From assembly GCA_024072375.1 (NCBI GenBank), contig CP099617.1, positions 2,666,001-2,730,000 on the forward strand: 64,000 nt of DNA. The letters run 5' to 3'. Each line of letters starts with the position of its first letter. Position 1 is the stretch's first letter. The stretch comes from Sphingomonadaceae bacterium OTU29LAMAA1. Lineage in GTDB: Bacteria > Pseudomonadota > Alphaproteobacteria > Sphingomonadales > Sphingomonadaceae. The position numbers and the translations under genes are program-made. Below, piece by piece: positions 46,712 through 55,415 of the stretch. Below the pieces are notes generated by a model. That model was not told the origin of the DNA. It saw only the letters and a list, made by a program, of their open reading frames with translations, and ran no database searches.

Positions 46712-47233
46712 ATGGCAAAGCTCACCAACACGCTGCTCACCGCTGCTGCGCTCGCCTCGCTCGGCGCGTGCGCGAGCAAGCCCAAGCAATTGCCGCCCCC
46801 TCCGGTGGACAACACGGCCGGGATGAACACGCCGCCACCGGTGACGGGGAACGTGGACGGCGCGGTGTTGCCTGGATCGGACGCCGATTTCCGCCGCTCG
46901 GTGACGTCGAACACGATCCTGTTCGGCCTCGACCAGACCGACATCGATCCCGAGGCGCGTGCGATCCTCGACAGCCAGGCATCGTGGTTGCAGCGCTTTC
47001 CGCAGGTGCGTGCGACGATCGAGGGGCATGCCGACGAACGCGGTACGCGCGAGTACAATCTGGCGCTGGGCGATCGCCGCGCCAATGCGGCGAAGAACTA
47101 TCTGGTCGCGCGCGGCATTGACCCGTCGCGGTTGACCACGATCAGCTACGGCAAGGAGCGCCCGGTCGCTCTGGGTTCGGACGAATCGAGCTGGGCGCAG
47201 AACCGTCGCGCGGTGACGGTGGTGCTGAACTAA
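46712..47233 (+). CDS. pal: peptidoglycan-associated lipoprotein Pal
   Basis: Outer-membrane lipoprotein of 173 aa. The lipobox LGAC is near residue 20, followed by a Pro-rich linker and an OmpA-like peptidoglycan-binding domain: ILFGLDQTDIDPEARAILD, IEGHADERGTREYNLALGDRRA and the C-terminal NRRAVTVVLN. I use ATG 46712 because GGGAGA is at good spacing; ATG at 46706 is too close to it. The usual next gene, cpoB (ybgF), is missing; an inverted repeat and an SPFH gene follow. Confidence 0.95.
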   Translation: MAKLTNTLLTAAALASLGACASKPKQLPPPPVDNTAGMNTPPPVTGNVDGAVLPGSDADFRRSVTSNTILFGLDQTDIDPEARAILDSQASWLQRFPQVRATIEGHADERGTREYNLALGDRRANAAKNYLVARGIDPSRLTTISYGKERPVALGSDESSWAQNRRAVTVVLN

Positions 47234-47256
47234 CGACGCATTCCTGCCTCGGCTTC

Positions 47257-47357
47257 TTCCGTCATTCCCGCGCAGGCGGGAATCCATACCGTCTGACGTC
47301 ACGCTTCCATCGTAGACGCTCGTGACTATGGATCCCCGCCGGCGCGGGGATGACGGA
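47257..47357. repeat. inverted repeat, GTCATTCCCGCG type
   Basis: The left arm (47258-47289) has GTCATTCCCGCGCAGGCGGG and then AATCCATA. The right arm (47327-47357) has TATGGATCCCCGCC followed by GGCGCGGGGATGACGGA. The arms are near-complementary over about 30 bases with about 37 bases between. It lies 24 bases after pal and probably ends the tol-pal transcript. Confidence 0.85.
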
Positions 47358-47395
47358 CGAGCGGAATCCTCTTGCGCCATACGAAATTCGATATA

Positions 47396-47411
47396 AATGT
47401 GATATCACATT
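47396..47411. promoter_or_regulatory. perfect 16-bp palindrome upstream of SPFH/RHH operon
   Basis: AATGTGATATCACATT reads the same on both strands. It ends 14 bases before the SPFH start and touches its ribosome-binding region (CGGAGGAGG). An extra GATAT half-site lies at 47390-47394, 11 bp before the GATAT at the centre. The ribbon-helix-helix protein encoded second in the operon is the likely ligand, by inference. Confidence 0.6.
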
Positions 47412-47425
47412 AATCGGAGGAGGGC

Positions 47426-48322
47426 ATGGTGGAACAGGGGAGTCTTACACGGTCGCAGGAACGGCGCGCCGGCACGACGAGCGGCTATCCGATGCTTGGG
47501 CTCGCGGCGGTGCTGGTCGCGGTCGGCATCGTCACGATCATCCGGTTGGCGAACGACCTCGCCCCGCCCATCATGGCGATCCTACCCCTCGTCTGCGCGC
47601 TCGGCACCGCGTTCATCACCGGCGGTTTCTACATGCTGCAACCCAATCAGGCGGCGGCGATCACGCTGTTCGGCAGCTATGCCGGGACGGACCGCAACAG
47701 CGGCCTGCGCTGGGTGCTGCCATGGCTGATGCGGCGCAAGATCTCCGTCCGATCCAACAACGTCATCTCGGACCGGATCAAGGTCAACGATCTGCGCGGC
47801 AACCCGATCGAGATGGCGGCGCAGGTCGTCTGGCGCGTCACCGACACCGCGCAGGCTTTGTTCGACGTCGATGATTACAAGGCGTTCGTGATGGTGCAGG
47901 TCGAGGCAGGGGTGCGGACGATCGGATCGCGCTATCCCTATGACGATCACGCGCATCAGGAGGTGACGCTGCGCGGCAATCACGATCAGGTCGGGGCGGA
48001 ATTGCGCACCGAACTGATCGCCCGACTGCTGGTCGCCGGCATAACCGTCGATGAATGCGGCTTTACGCACCTCGCCTATGCGCAGGAGATCGCGGGAGCG
48101 ATGCTGCGGCGGCAACAGGCGCAGGCGGTGGTGGCGGCGCGCACCACATTGGTCGAGGGTGCGGTCGGCATGGTCGAACTGGCCCTCGCCCAACTGTCGG
48201 CGAAGAACGTGGTCGAGCTGGACGACGAACGTCGCGCGGCGATGGTGTCGAACCTGATGGTGGTGCTGTGCGGCGAGCGTGACACGCAGCCGGTGGTCAA
48301 CGCCGGGTCGCTCTACCAGTAA
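47426..48322 (+). CDS. SPFH/stomatin-like membrane protein
   Basis: Protein of 298 aa. Two hydrophobic segments (about residues 22-40 and 47-69) are followed by an SPFH domain ([62 protein letters not shown]) and a helical C terminus. SPFH proteins form large membrane cage-like assemblies and often scaffold proteases or organise lipids; no partner protease is encoded here. CGGAGGAGGGC precedes the ATG. An Arc-like DNA-binding protein gene follows after 8 bases. Confidence 0.9.
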   Translation: MVEQGSLTRSQERRAGTTSGYPMLGLAAVLVAVGIVTIIRLANDLAPPIMAILPLVCALGTAFITGGFYMLQPNQAAAITLFGSYAGTDRNSGLRWVLPWLMRRKISVRSNNVISDRIKVNDLRGNPIEMAAQVVWRVTDTAQALFDVDDYKAFVMVQVEAGVRTIGSRYPYDDHAHQEVTLRGNHDQVGAELRTELIARLLVAGITVDECGFTHLAYAQEIAGAMLRRQQAQAVVAARTTLVEGAVGMVELALAQLSAKNVVELDDERRAAMVSNLMVVLCGERDTQPVVNAGSLYQ

Positions 48323-48330
48323 GCGACGGT

Positions 48331-48537
48331 ATGGCGACGCCCCCCAAGAAGGCTTTTCCGTTGCGCCTCGATCCTGCGCTGTACGCAGCGATCGAGCGCG
48401 CGGCGGCGGGCGACCTCCGCAGCGTCAATGCGGAGGTCGAATGCCTGTTGCGCGAGGCGCTGTCGAAGCGGGGCGTGAAGCTGGATGCCCCGGTCGCGGC
48501 CAGGCGGGGGCGGCCGAAGAAGGACGATACCGATTAG
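48331..48537 (+). CDS. Arc/ribbon-helix-helix DNA-binding protein
   Basis: Protein of 68 aa. A ribbon strand KAFPLRLDPALYAAIERAA is followed by two helices (RSVNAEVECLLREAL), as in Arc-type repressors, and a basic tail RRGRPKK. It is encoded 8 bases after the SPFH gene and is expected to be cotranscribed. It probably binds the AATGTGATATCACATT palindrome upstream of the pair and autoregulates. No toxin gene adjoins it, so it is unlikely to be a toxin-antitoxin antitoxin. Its stop overlaps that of the convergent nuclease gene. Confidence 0.82.
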   Translation: MATPPKKAFPLRLDPALYAAIERAAAGDLRSVNAEVECLLREALSKRGVKLDAPVAARRGRPKKDDTD

Positions 48538-49394
48538 CCCAACGCGGCATCCAGCAGCTTCGCCAGCCGCAGCCCGCCGCGTTTCACCTCCAGCCTTGCG
48601 ACGGGGACGATGCGCTCGATCGTCGCTTCGTCCAGCGTCACTTTGGCGGGCGAGGGGGCACACGGATCACCCTTCAGCGCGCTCGTGTAGACGACATCGT
48701 GCGCCACCTGCCACGATTCGCGGCTCCAGTCCGTGACGGTGCCGGCGGCGATCCGGCGGCGTTGCGCGGCGGGATAACGACGCACCAGCGACGGCCCACT
48801 GGTGATCGCCCGTTCGGCGAGCGTGCCGTCCCAGACCGAATGCAGGTTGAACCTCCGCGGGCTGTAGGTGCCATAGGCGGCGGCGACATCGTTACCGCCC
48901 TTGTCGTGCTTCTCGCCGGCATGCAGCGGCTGGTGCAGGTCGCCGACGAAGTGGATCAGGAACACCAATGCCTGGGCGCGATCCTTCGCGGAACTGCGCT
49001 TGTCCTTCAGGATCGCGACATCGCGGGTGATCTGGGCGGAGACGCAATTGCCGTCCTTGCAGGCGTCGGCCAGCGTGAAAGGTGCGCACACGTCGACGTC
49101 CTGGAAGTGCCAGGTATAGGCATAGCCGAAGCGGGATTTGCCGTCCGGCCCCTTCAGCGGCTTGACGCAATCGGCCCAGACGCTCGCGCCTTCGATCGTC
49201 GTCGCGGGGCAGGTCGGGGTCTCGAGCATGGGCGTCTGCGCGAGCAGGCGGTCGATCGCGACGCGGGTTCGCGGCGTGACATTGGCATATGCGATGCGCG
49301 CGACGGTCTCGTGCCCGAATTCCCAATAGGCCGCAGCGGGCGAGGCGATCAGCAACGCCGGCAAGGCGGCAGCGACAAAGCGTAGCAGTTTCAT
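48534..49394 (-). CDS. S1/P1 family nuclease
   Basis: Exported zinc-dependent nuclease of 286 aa. The signal peptide (about 1-21) is followed directly by YWEFGHETVARIA, whose Trp at the mature N terminus and His are metal ligands in this family. Further ligands appear in AYTWHFQDVD, FLIHFVGDLHQPLHAGEKHDKGGND and NLHSVWD. Cysteines suggest disulfides in the periplasm. AAAGG supports the ATG at 49394 rather than 49400. It would degrade single-stranded nucleic acids or 3'-nucleotides. Confidence 0.92.
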   Translation of the reverse strand: MKLLRFVAAALPALLIASPAAAYWEFGHETVARIAYANVTPRTRVAIDRLLAQTPMLETPTCPATTIEGASVWADCVKPLKGPDGKSRFGYAYTWHFQDVDVCAPFTLADACKDGNCVSAQITRDVAILKDKRSSAKDRAQALVFLIHFVGDLHQPLHAGEKHDKGGNDVAAAYGTYSPRRFNLHSVWDGTLAERAITSGPSLVRRYPAAQRRRIAAGTVTDWSRESWQVAHDVVYTSALKGDPCAPSPAKVTLDEATIERIVPVARLEVKRGGLRLAKLLDAALG

Positions 49395-49442
49395 GAGCAT
49401 GGCCTTTACGCGTTCGCCCGGTTCACTCCAATCAAAAGCCTG

Positions 49443-50372
49443 TCACTCGTCGCCGTAGACGGCGACCTCATGAACCCCCGCCGCGGTGGCGCGTGCGCGA
49501 TACATGCCGGGCGTGGTGAAGCTCCATATCGCCTGGCCATGAGGTCCGGTGACGATAACGCCGCCGGTGCCACCCAGCGCACGCACTTCCGCCATCACCG
49601 CGTCAGCGGCGATCTGTGGACCTTCGCCAAGCATGCGGATGCGCGCGGCGATCTCATGCCCGACGCCGATACGGATGAAGAACTCGCCCGATCCGGTACA
49701 GGATACCGCGCTGGAGCGGTCGTCGGCATGCGTGCCGGCGCCGATCAACGGTGAATCGCCGATACGGCCCCAGCGTTTGCCGGTCACGCCACCGGTCGAG
49801 GTCGCGGCCGCCAGATGGCCGGCGCAGTCGCGCGCAACCGCGCCGACGGTGCCGTATTTCATATCGACATCGAAGGCGTCGACGTTGCGCGCGAGCATCT
49901 CGTCGAGTTGCCGCCGCCGTTCCGTAGTCTCGAACCAGCCGGGTTCCGCGATGGCGAGACCCTGTTCGCGGGCGAAGCGTTCCGCACCATCGCCGCTCAG
50001 CAGGACGTGCGGGCTCGCTTCCATCACTCGCCGCGCGAGGCCGACCGGCGACCGCGTCGCGGTGATTCCGGCCACCGAACCGGCGGCGCGGGTGCGGCCG
50101 TCCATGATCGCCGCGTCCAGTTCGATACTGCCGTCGCTTGAGAAGGCCGCGCCGCGCCCGGCGTTGAAGTGCGTGTCTTCCTCCAGCACGCGCACCGCCG
50201 CTTCGACCGCATCCAACGCATCGCCGCCGTCGCGCAGAATCGCGCTGCCGACACCGAGCGCGAGCGTGAGGCCGGCGCGCGCGCCGCTGTCCTGTTCCTC
50301 GGTCAGGCGATGGCGCTCGATCGATCCGGCGCCGCCATGGATCACCAGCGACCAGTCGGACATAGCGTTCAT
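49443..50372 (-). CDS. isoaspartyl peptidase / L-asparaginase (Ntn-hydrolase)
   Basis: Type 2 asparaginase-like Ntn-hydrolase of 309 aa that self-cleaves before a catalytic threonine. T175 in KYGTVGAVARD is the nucleophile; HGGAGSIER at the N terminus, HFNAGRGAAF and the downstream TSTGGVTGKRWGRIGDSPLIGAG are family features. It probably hydrolyses isoaspartyl dipeptides. The ATG overlaps the upstream acyltransferase stop (ATGA); ATG at 50363 is an alternative. No signal peptide is seen. Confidence 0.93.
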   Translation of the reverse strand: MNAMSDWSLVIHGGAGSIERHRLTEEQDSGARAGLTLALGVGSAILRDGGDALDAVEAAVRVLEEDTHFNAGRGAAFSSDGSIELDAAIMDGRTRAAGSVAGITATRSPVGLARRVMEASPHVLLSGDGAERFAREQGLAIAEPGWFETTERRRQLDEMLARNVDAFDVDMKYGTVGAVARDCAGHLAAATSTGGVTGKRWGRIGDSPLIGAGTHADDRSSAVSCTGSGEFFIRIGVGHEIAARIRMLGEGPQIAADAVMAEVRALGGTGGVIVTGPHGQAIWSFTTPGMYRARATAAGVHEVAVYGDE

Positions 50373-51526
50373 GATGCAGCCTTGCGAGCGGGATGGGGCA
50401 GGGGACGCAGGCCGATCAGCGGCCGCAGCAGGTCGATCCGACGGCCGATCAGATAGAAGGACCAACAACCTGCGACGGTCGCGACGACCAGAATGGCGAA
50501 CTCCGCGCCGCCGGGCAGACCGGCGGGCATCAGCCAATATGCGACAACGACGATAATCGTCTGATGGATGAGGTAGAAGGGGAACACGGCCTCCGTCAGC
50601 ATCTGGCGGACCGGCGCATCGCGGTTCCAATGGCGCTCGGCGAATCCGATCAGCGCGACGATCGTTCCCCATTGCTGCACCGCATGCGCCGCGCCGTAGA
50701 GCGGATAGATCCAGCGCGGCGTGCCGCCATTGATCCCGAGCTCCACCGTCAGGATGAAACCATAGCCGATCAGGGCCATCGCTGCGCCGGCCCAGCGCCA
50801 GCGGACGCAGCTCGCCAGCACGGTGGTCGATCCGGCGAGCGCGAAGCCGAACAGGAACGCGGGCAGATAGCTGAGGTGGGCCATAGTATCGTGGGTGGGA
50901 TCGTGCGTTTCATAGCCCATCGGAAACCACCAGCCATGGATGCACACCAGCCATGCGGCGGGCAGGATCAGCAGCGCCGGCCCGGCGAACACGCGATCGA
51001 ATGCCGCTTGCATCCTCGTCCAGCGAATGCCCAGCACCAGCACGGCGAGCACCAGCGTGTAGAGCCACAGGTAGAGCACGAACCACAGATGGTTGAGCGC
51101 CGGCAAGACGATCCCGGCAACGGCGCCGAAACGGAAATAATCACGCGCCCAGAAGGTCGTGAAGCCGCCGGCATAGCCATGCTGCGTCACCAGCTCGACC
51201 CAGCTCTGCGGCGGCACGACGATCGCGACGCCGAACGCCAGCGGCACCAGCAGCCGCAGCGTCCGCTGCCGCACGAAGCCGCCGATGCCGGGCGCGCGGG
51301 TCAGCAATGCGCGGCTCGCATAGCCCGATACGACGAACAACAGGCTGAGGCGCCAGGCGTTGACCGCCAGCATCGGCAGCACCGCCCATTGCGCGCCATG
51401 CGGGCTCTTGGCGTGGAAGCCCCAGGGTACGAACACCATGCCGACATGATAGACGATCAGGATCGCGAAGGCGGCGACGCGCAGCCAGTCGAGGCCGTAA
51501 TGGCGGGGGATCGGGACGCGCGACAT
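50369..51526 (-). CDS. acyltransferase 3 family membrane protein
   Basis: Integral membrane protein of 385 aa with about ten hydrophobic segments. The N terminus RHYGLDWLRVAAFAILIVYHVGMVF has the conserved R and H of the acyltransferase-3/OpgC-type family, and FPFYLIHQTIIVVVAYW near the C terminus matches too. It likely moves an acyl group (acetyl or succinyl) onto an envelope glycan. It is coupled to the isoaspartyl peptidase by ATGA and divergent from ispG with 55 bases between. Confidence 0.88.
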   Translation of the reverse strand: MSRVPIPRHYGLDWLRVAAFAILIVYHVGMVFVPWGFHAKSPHGAQWAVLPMLAVNAWRLSLLFVVSGYASRALLTRAPGIGGFVRQRTLRLLVPLAFGVAIVVPPQSWVELVTQHGYAGGFTTFWARDYFRFGAVAGIVLPALNHLWFVLYLWLYTLVLAVLVLGIRWTRMQAAFDRVFAGPALLILPAAWLVCIHGWWFPMGYETHDPTHDTMAHLSYLPAFLFGFALAGSTTVLASCVRWRWAGAAMALIGYGFILTVELGINGGTPRWIYPLYGAAHAVQQWGTIVALIGFAERHWNRDAPVRQMLTEAVFPFYLIHQTIIVVVAYWLMPAGLPGGAEFAILVVATVAGCWSFYLIGRRIDLLRPLIGLRPLPHPARKAAS

Positions 51527-51581
51527 CGGAACGCCTTACGCCCTACACCGATGCCTTTGAACCGCAACCCGGCTGCTGTAT

Positions 51582-52721
51582 ATGGCACCCATGTCCTTAC
51601 GTCCGTGGCGCGATATCGTCCGCCGTCCGAGCCGCCAGATCATGGTCGGCAACGTTCCCGTGGGTGGCGACGCCCCGGTCACCGTGCAGACGATGACCAA
51701 CACGCCGACGCCCGATATCCGCGCGACGCTCGACCAGATCCGACGCTGCGAAGAGGCGGGCGTCGACATCATCCGCGTCAGTTGCCCCGACACCGAATCG
51801 ACCGTGGCGCTCAAGCAGATCGTCCGCGGCAGCCGGGTACCGATCGTTGCCGACATCCATTTCCACTACAAGCGCGCGCTGGAGGCGGCGGATGCCGGCG
51901 CGGCGTGCCTGCGGATCAACCCCGGCAACATCGGCTCGAGCGCGCGCGTTGCCGAAGTGGTTCGCGCCGCCAAGGCCAACGGCTGTTCGATCCGCATCGG
52001 CGTCAACGGCGGCAGCCTGGAAAAGGACCTGCTCGAAAAATACGGTGAGCCCTGCCCGGACGCGCTGGTCGAATCGGCGCTGGATCACATCAAGCTGCTT
52101 CAGGACCACGACTTCCACGAATATAAAGTCGCGGTGAAGGCGTCGGACCTGTTCCTCGCCGTCGCCGCCTACCAGCAGCTCGCCGAAGCGGTGGATTGCC
52201 CGCTCCACCTGGGCATCACCGAAGCGGGCGGCTTCGTCGGCGGCACGGTGAAGTCGGCGATCGGCATCGGCAGCCTGCTCTGGTACGGCATCGGCGACAC
52301 CATCCGCGTCTCGCTGTCCGCGGAGCCGGAGGACGAGGTGCGCGTCGGGTTCGAGATCCTGAAGGCGCTCGGCATCCGCAACCGCGGCGTACGCGTGGTG
52401 AGCTGCCCGAGCTGCTCGCGCCAGGGCTTCGACGTGATCCGCACCGTGCAGGCGCTGGAGGAACGGCTCCAGCACATCCGCACGCCGATGTCGCTGTCCG
52501 TGCTCGGCTGCGTCGTCAACGGTCCCGGCGAAGCGCGCGAGACCGACATCGGGATCACCGGCGGCGGCAACGGCAAGCACATGGTCTATCTGTCGGGCGT
52601 CACCGACCATCATGTGCAGGACGCCGACATGGTCGACCACATCGTCCGCCTGGTCGAAGCCAAGGCGGCCGAGATCGAGGCGGCGGACGCGGCGGCGGAG
52701 CATGCGGTGGCGGCGGAATAG
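51582..52721 (+). CDS. ispG: 4-hydroxy-3-methylbut-2-en-1-yl diphosphate synthase
   Basis: [4Fe-4S] enzyme of 379 aa in the non-mevalonate isoprenoid pathway, reducing MEcPP to HMBPP. Cluster ligands are C275 and C278 ([11 protein letters not shown]) and C310 ([11 protein letters not shown]) plus the nearby Glu317 position. The N-terminal TIM barrel has [13 protein letters not shown] and [22 protein letters not shown] at 51582 or 51591 could be the start; neither has a clear ribosome-binding site. Confidence 0.97.
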   Translation: MAPMSLRPWRDIVRRPSRQIMVGNVPVGGDAPVTVQTMTNTPTPDIRATLDQIRRCEEAGVDIIRVSCPDTESTVALKQIVRGSRVPIVADIHFHYKRALEAADAGAACLRINPGNIGSSARVAEVVRAAKANGCSIRIGVNGGSLEKDLLEKYGEPCPDALVESALDHIKLLQDHDFHEYKVAVKASDLFLAVAAYQQLAEAVDCPLHLGITEAGGFVGGTVKSAIGIGSLLWYGIGDTIRVSLSAEPEDEVRVGFEILKALGIRNRGVRVVSCPSCSRQGFDVIRTVQALEERLQHIRTPMSLSVLGCVVNGPGEARETDIGITGGGNGKHMVYLSGVTDHHVQDADMVDHIVRLVEAKAAEIEAADAAAEHAVAAE

Positions 52722-52757
52722 GTCCTGTGCTACGCGTCAGGTCTTGGAGGAGCTGAC

Positions 52758-53003
52758 ATGACCTACCATGCCAAGGTGATCGCGGGCGGCAAGGTCGTGA
52801 TCCCTGCCGAAATCCGCCGTGAACTCGGCATCAAGGACGGCGACACGCTGGTCGTCGACCGCAGCGAATCGGGCGGCGTCCGCTTCATGACTTTCGAGCA
52901 GGCGGTGCAGGCGTCCCAGGCGAAAGCGCGGGCGATCTTCGGCGCCGACTATACCGTCGATACCTTCCTGCAGGAGCGGCGCGCCGATTGGGGCGAGGAA
53001 TGA
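52758..53003 (+). CDS. AbrB/VapB-type antitoxin
   Basis: Protein of 81 aa with an N-terminal swapped-hairpin AbrB/MazE DNA-binding domain (AKVIAGGKVVIPAEIRRELGIKDGDTLVVDR) and a C-terminal tail suited to binding a toxin (QAVQASQAKARAIFG...LQERRADWGEE). GGAGGAGC gives a strong ribosome-binding site. Its stop overlaps the VapC start as ATGA. It should neutralise the PIN-domain partner and repress the pair, as known for VapBC systems. Confidence 0.9.
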   Translation: MTYHAKVIAGGKVVIPAEIRRELGIKDGDTLVVDRSESGGVRFMTFEQAVQASQAKARAIFGADYTVDTFLQERRADWGEE

Positions 53004-53386
53004 CGGTTGTCGTCGATGCATCGGCCGTCATGGCACTGATGCTGGGCGAAACGGGCGCCGACGTGGTGATGCAGGCCATTCGCGGCAGCCGTATGTCTGC
53101 CGTCAACGTATCCGAATGCTGTTCGAGGGGTGTCGAACGCGGTGCCTCTCCCGACGCTGTCCTCGCCATTCTGAAGACCTATGAAATCGTCATCGTCCCC
53201 TTTGACCTGACCTTTGCGCTCGAAGCCGCACGGTTACGCGAGCCGACGCGTTCGCAGGGCGCATCGCTGGGCGATCGGGCATGCCTGTCGTTGGCGCAGA
53301 GCCTCAGGCTGCCGCTCTATACGAGTGACCGGCGACTCGCTGACGTCGATCCGGGACTTGGCATCGATATTCGCCTGATCCGATGA
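53000..53386 (+). CDS. PIN-domain ribonuclease toxin (VapC-like)
   Basis: PIN-domain protein of 128 aa. The acidic active-site residues are in place: D6 (VVVDASA), E39 (NVSEC), D92 (SLGDRACLSLAQ) and D110 (LYTSDRRLADVD). It probably cleaves specific RNA when free of its AbrB-type partner, encoded just upstream with a 4-base overlap. Unusually, its own stop overlaps the EamA gene start, so the module is embedded in a longer coupled run. The cluster looks intact; the RNA target is unknown. Confidence 0.9.
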   Translation: MTVVVDASAVMALMLGETGADVVMQAIRGSRMSAVNVSECCSRGVERGASPDAVLAILKTYEIVIVPFDLTFALEAARLREPTRSQGASLGDRACLSLAQSLRLPLYTSDRRLADVDPGLGIDIRLIR

Positions 53387-54276
53387 CCGGCAACGTCTCC
53401 GCCATGCGTGCCTTCGCCATCGCGGCGGTTGGCATCGCCGTCTATTCGGCGATGGATGTGCTGATGCGCATCCTGTCGGACCAGAGCGGCGCCTATCCGG
53501 CGGTGTTGTGGCGATCGATCGCCGGGGTAGCCCTGCTGGCGCCGCTGTTCGTCGCCCGGCGCAAACCATGGCCCGCGCCGGCCACGTTGAAGCTGCATAT
53601 CGCGCGCGGCAGCATCGCGGGTGCGTCGGTGTTGTTGTTCTTCTGGGGACTCGTCCGTGTCCCCATGGCGCAGGGGATCGCGCTGACGTTCCTCGCACCG
53701 CTGATCGCGCTGTTCCTCGCCTCGGTGATGCTGGGCGAGCGTGTCGGCCACAAGGCGATCGTCGGGTCGCTGGTCGCCAGCTTGGGCGTGCTGGCGATCG
53801 CGCTGGGGCAGGTACAGGAGCGGGCGTCGGAGGCGGTCGTGCTCGGCAGCCTCGCGATCATCGCCGCGTCGGTCCTGTATGCGGGCAGCCTGATCCTGTT
53901 GCGGCGACAGGCGCAGGCGGCCGACCCGCTGGAGGTCGCGCTGTTCACCAGTATCGTCCTCAGCCTCCTGCTGCTGCCGGGTGCGCCGTGGCTCGCCGGG
54001 CTGCCGACGGTGGAGCAACTGCCCTCGATCGTCGTGGCGGCGCTGCTCGGATCGATCTCCGCGGTCGCGCTGGCCTGGGCGTATCGCCATGCCGAGGCGC
54101 AGGTGCTGGCGCCGGTCGAATATACCGCCTTCGCCTGGTCGGCGCTGTTCGGCTGGCTGGTCTTCGCCGAACCGGTCTCGCTCTACACGGTCGCCGGTGC
54201 CGTGCTCATCATCGCCGGGTGTCTGGTCGCCGTCCGCGGCCCGCCGCCCGGCCCGCAAACGGAAGCCGCCGCATGA
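53383..54276 (+). CDS. EamA/DMT-type transporter
   Basis: Inner-membrane protein of 297 aa with two EamA repeats and about ten helices, for example AFAIAAVGIAVYSAMDVLMRI, GIALTFLAPLIALFLASVML and FAWSALFGWLVFAEPVSLYTV. It is probably a metabolite exporter; the substrate is not predictable. The ATG overlaps the VapC stop, and its own stop overlaps the GNAT gene. Confidence 0.9.
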   Translation: MTGNVSAMRAFAIAAVGIAVYSAMDVLMRILSDQSGAYPAVLWRSIAGVALLAPLFVARRKPWPAPATLKLHIARGSIAGASVLLFFWGLVRVPMAQGIALTFLAPLIALFLASVMLGERVGHKAIVGSLVASLGVLAIALGQVQERASEAVVLGSLAIIAASVLYAGSLILLRRQAQAADPLEVALFTSIVLSLLLLPGAPWLAGLPTVEQLPSIVVAALLGSISAVALAWAYRHAEAQVLAPVEYTAFAWSALFGWLVFAEPVSLYTVAGAVLIIAGCLVAVRGPPPGPQTEAAA

Positions 54277-54755
54277 TTCGTTCCGCCACCCCCGCCGATG
54301 TCGGCACCATCCTGCGCTTCGTCCGCGATCTTGCCGCGTTCGAACGCGAACCTGATGCGGTCGAGGCGACCGAGGAGACACTCACCGAAGCGCTGTTCGG
54401 CCCACGGCCTGCCGCCGAGGCGGTGATCGCCGAGGACGCGACCGGCCCGCTCGGCTTCGCCTTGTTCTTCCACAATTTCTCGACATGGACCGGCCGCCGC
54501 GGCCTGTATCTCGAAGACCTGTACGTGACACCCGATGCGCGCGGCCAAGGCGTCGGCACCGCGCTGCTCCGCCACCTCGCGGCGGTGGCGCTGGAGCGCG
54601 GCTGCGGCCGATTCGAATGGTCGGTGCTCGACTGGAACGCCGACGCGATCGCCTTCTACCGCCGGGTGGGCGCGGTCGGGCAGGAAGAATGGACGGTGCA
54701 GCGGGTCAGCGGCCATGCGCTGAGCCGTCTGGCAGGTGCCGGATCGTCGGAATAA
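54273..54755 (+). CDS. GNAT family N-acetyltransferase (diamine type)
   Basis: Protein of 160 aa. The acetyl-CoA loop RGQGVGTALLRHLA (about residues 89-102) is clear. LEDLYVTPDARG and FEWSVLDWNADAIAFYRRVGA resemble diamine/thialysine acetyltransferases (SSAT type). Acetylation of a polyamine or amino acid is inferred. It is the last gene of the antitoxin-toxin-EamA-GNAT chain and converges on ppa across a hairpin. Confidence 0.9.
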   Translation: MIRSATPADVGTILRFVRDLAAFEREPDAVEATEETLTEALFGPRPAAEAVIAEDATGPLGFALFFHNFSTWTGRRGLYLEDLYVTPDARGQGVGTALLRHLAAVALERGCGRFEWSVLDWNADAIAFYRRVGAVGQEEWTVQRVSGHALSRLAGAGSSE

Positions 54756-54756
54756 C

Positions 54757-54796
54757 CATAAGGCGGAACGCAGAGTCACCTGCGCCCCGCCTTATG
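54757..54796. terminator. bidirectional hairpin between GNAT gene and ppa
   Basis: CATAAGGCGG pairs perfectly with CCGCCTTATG. A second inner stem CGCAG/CTGCG closes on AGTCAC. It occupies the whole gap between the two convergent stops. It has no long T-run, so it may be a moderate terminator. Confidence 0.65.
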
Positions 54797-54800
54797 CGGA

Positions 54801-55382
54801 TCAGCCTTCGCGACCGGGAACGTCGTGGTCGTGCGGCTCTTCGCCCTTGGCCTTCGCCTCGTCGTAACGCTGCACCGCTTCCAGCGTGATGCGGCGCGCT
54901 TCGTCGCGATCACCCCAGACGCCGACGCGGACCCACTTCTTCTTTTCCAGGTCCTTATAGTGCGTGAAGAAGTGCTCGATCTGTTCGAATACGATCTCCG
55001 GCACGTCGGCGCGGCCGTCGACGTTGGAATAATACGGGAAGACTTCGTCGACCGGCACGCAGACGAGCTTCTCGTCGCCGCCGGCTTCGTCTTCCAGATT
55101 CAGCACCGCGATCGGACGCGCGCGCACGACGCAGCCGGGGATGAACGGCGAGCGCGCGATCACCAGCGCGTCGAGCGGATCGCCATCGGGGGACAGCGTG
55201 TGCGGCACGAAACCGTAGTTCGCCGGATAGCGCATCGGCGTGTGCAGGATACGGTCGACGAACAGCGCGCCCGACGCCTTGTCGAATTCGTACTTCACCG
55301 GCTCGCCACCGGTCGGCACTTCGATGATGACGTTGAGGTCGTCGGGCGGGCTCTTGCCGACCGGAATCAAATCGATACGCAT
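54801..55382 (-). CDS. ppa: inorganic pyrophosphatase
   Basis: Family I soluble pyrophosphatase of 193 aa. The signature DGDPLD (66-71) and upstream EVPTGGEPVKYEFDK and RYPANYGFVPHT are characteristic, with Mg-binding acidic residues in place. It hydrolyses pyrophosphate made by biosynthetic reactions. The C-terminal tail is charged (KAKGEEPHDHDV). AAGGGA precedes the ATG. It follows the M61 peptidase gene on the same strand after 33 bases. Confidence 0.96.
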   Translation of the reverse strand: MRIDLIPVGKSPPDDLNVIIEVPTGGEPVKYEFDKASGALFVDRILHTPMRYPANYGFVPHTLSPDGDPLDALVIARSPFIPGCVVRARPIAVLNLEDEAGGDEKLVCVPVDEVFPYYSNVDGRADVPEIVFEQIEHFFTHYKDLEKKKWVRVGVWGDRDEARRITLEAVQRYDEAKAKGEEPHDHDVPGREG

Positions 55383-55415
55383 GACAGTCCCTTGTTATCC
55401 TTTACCCGCTGCCCC

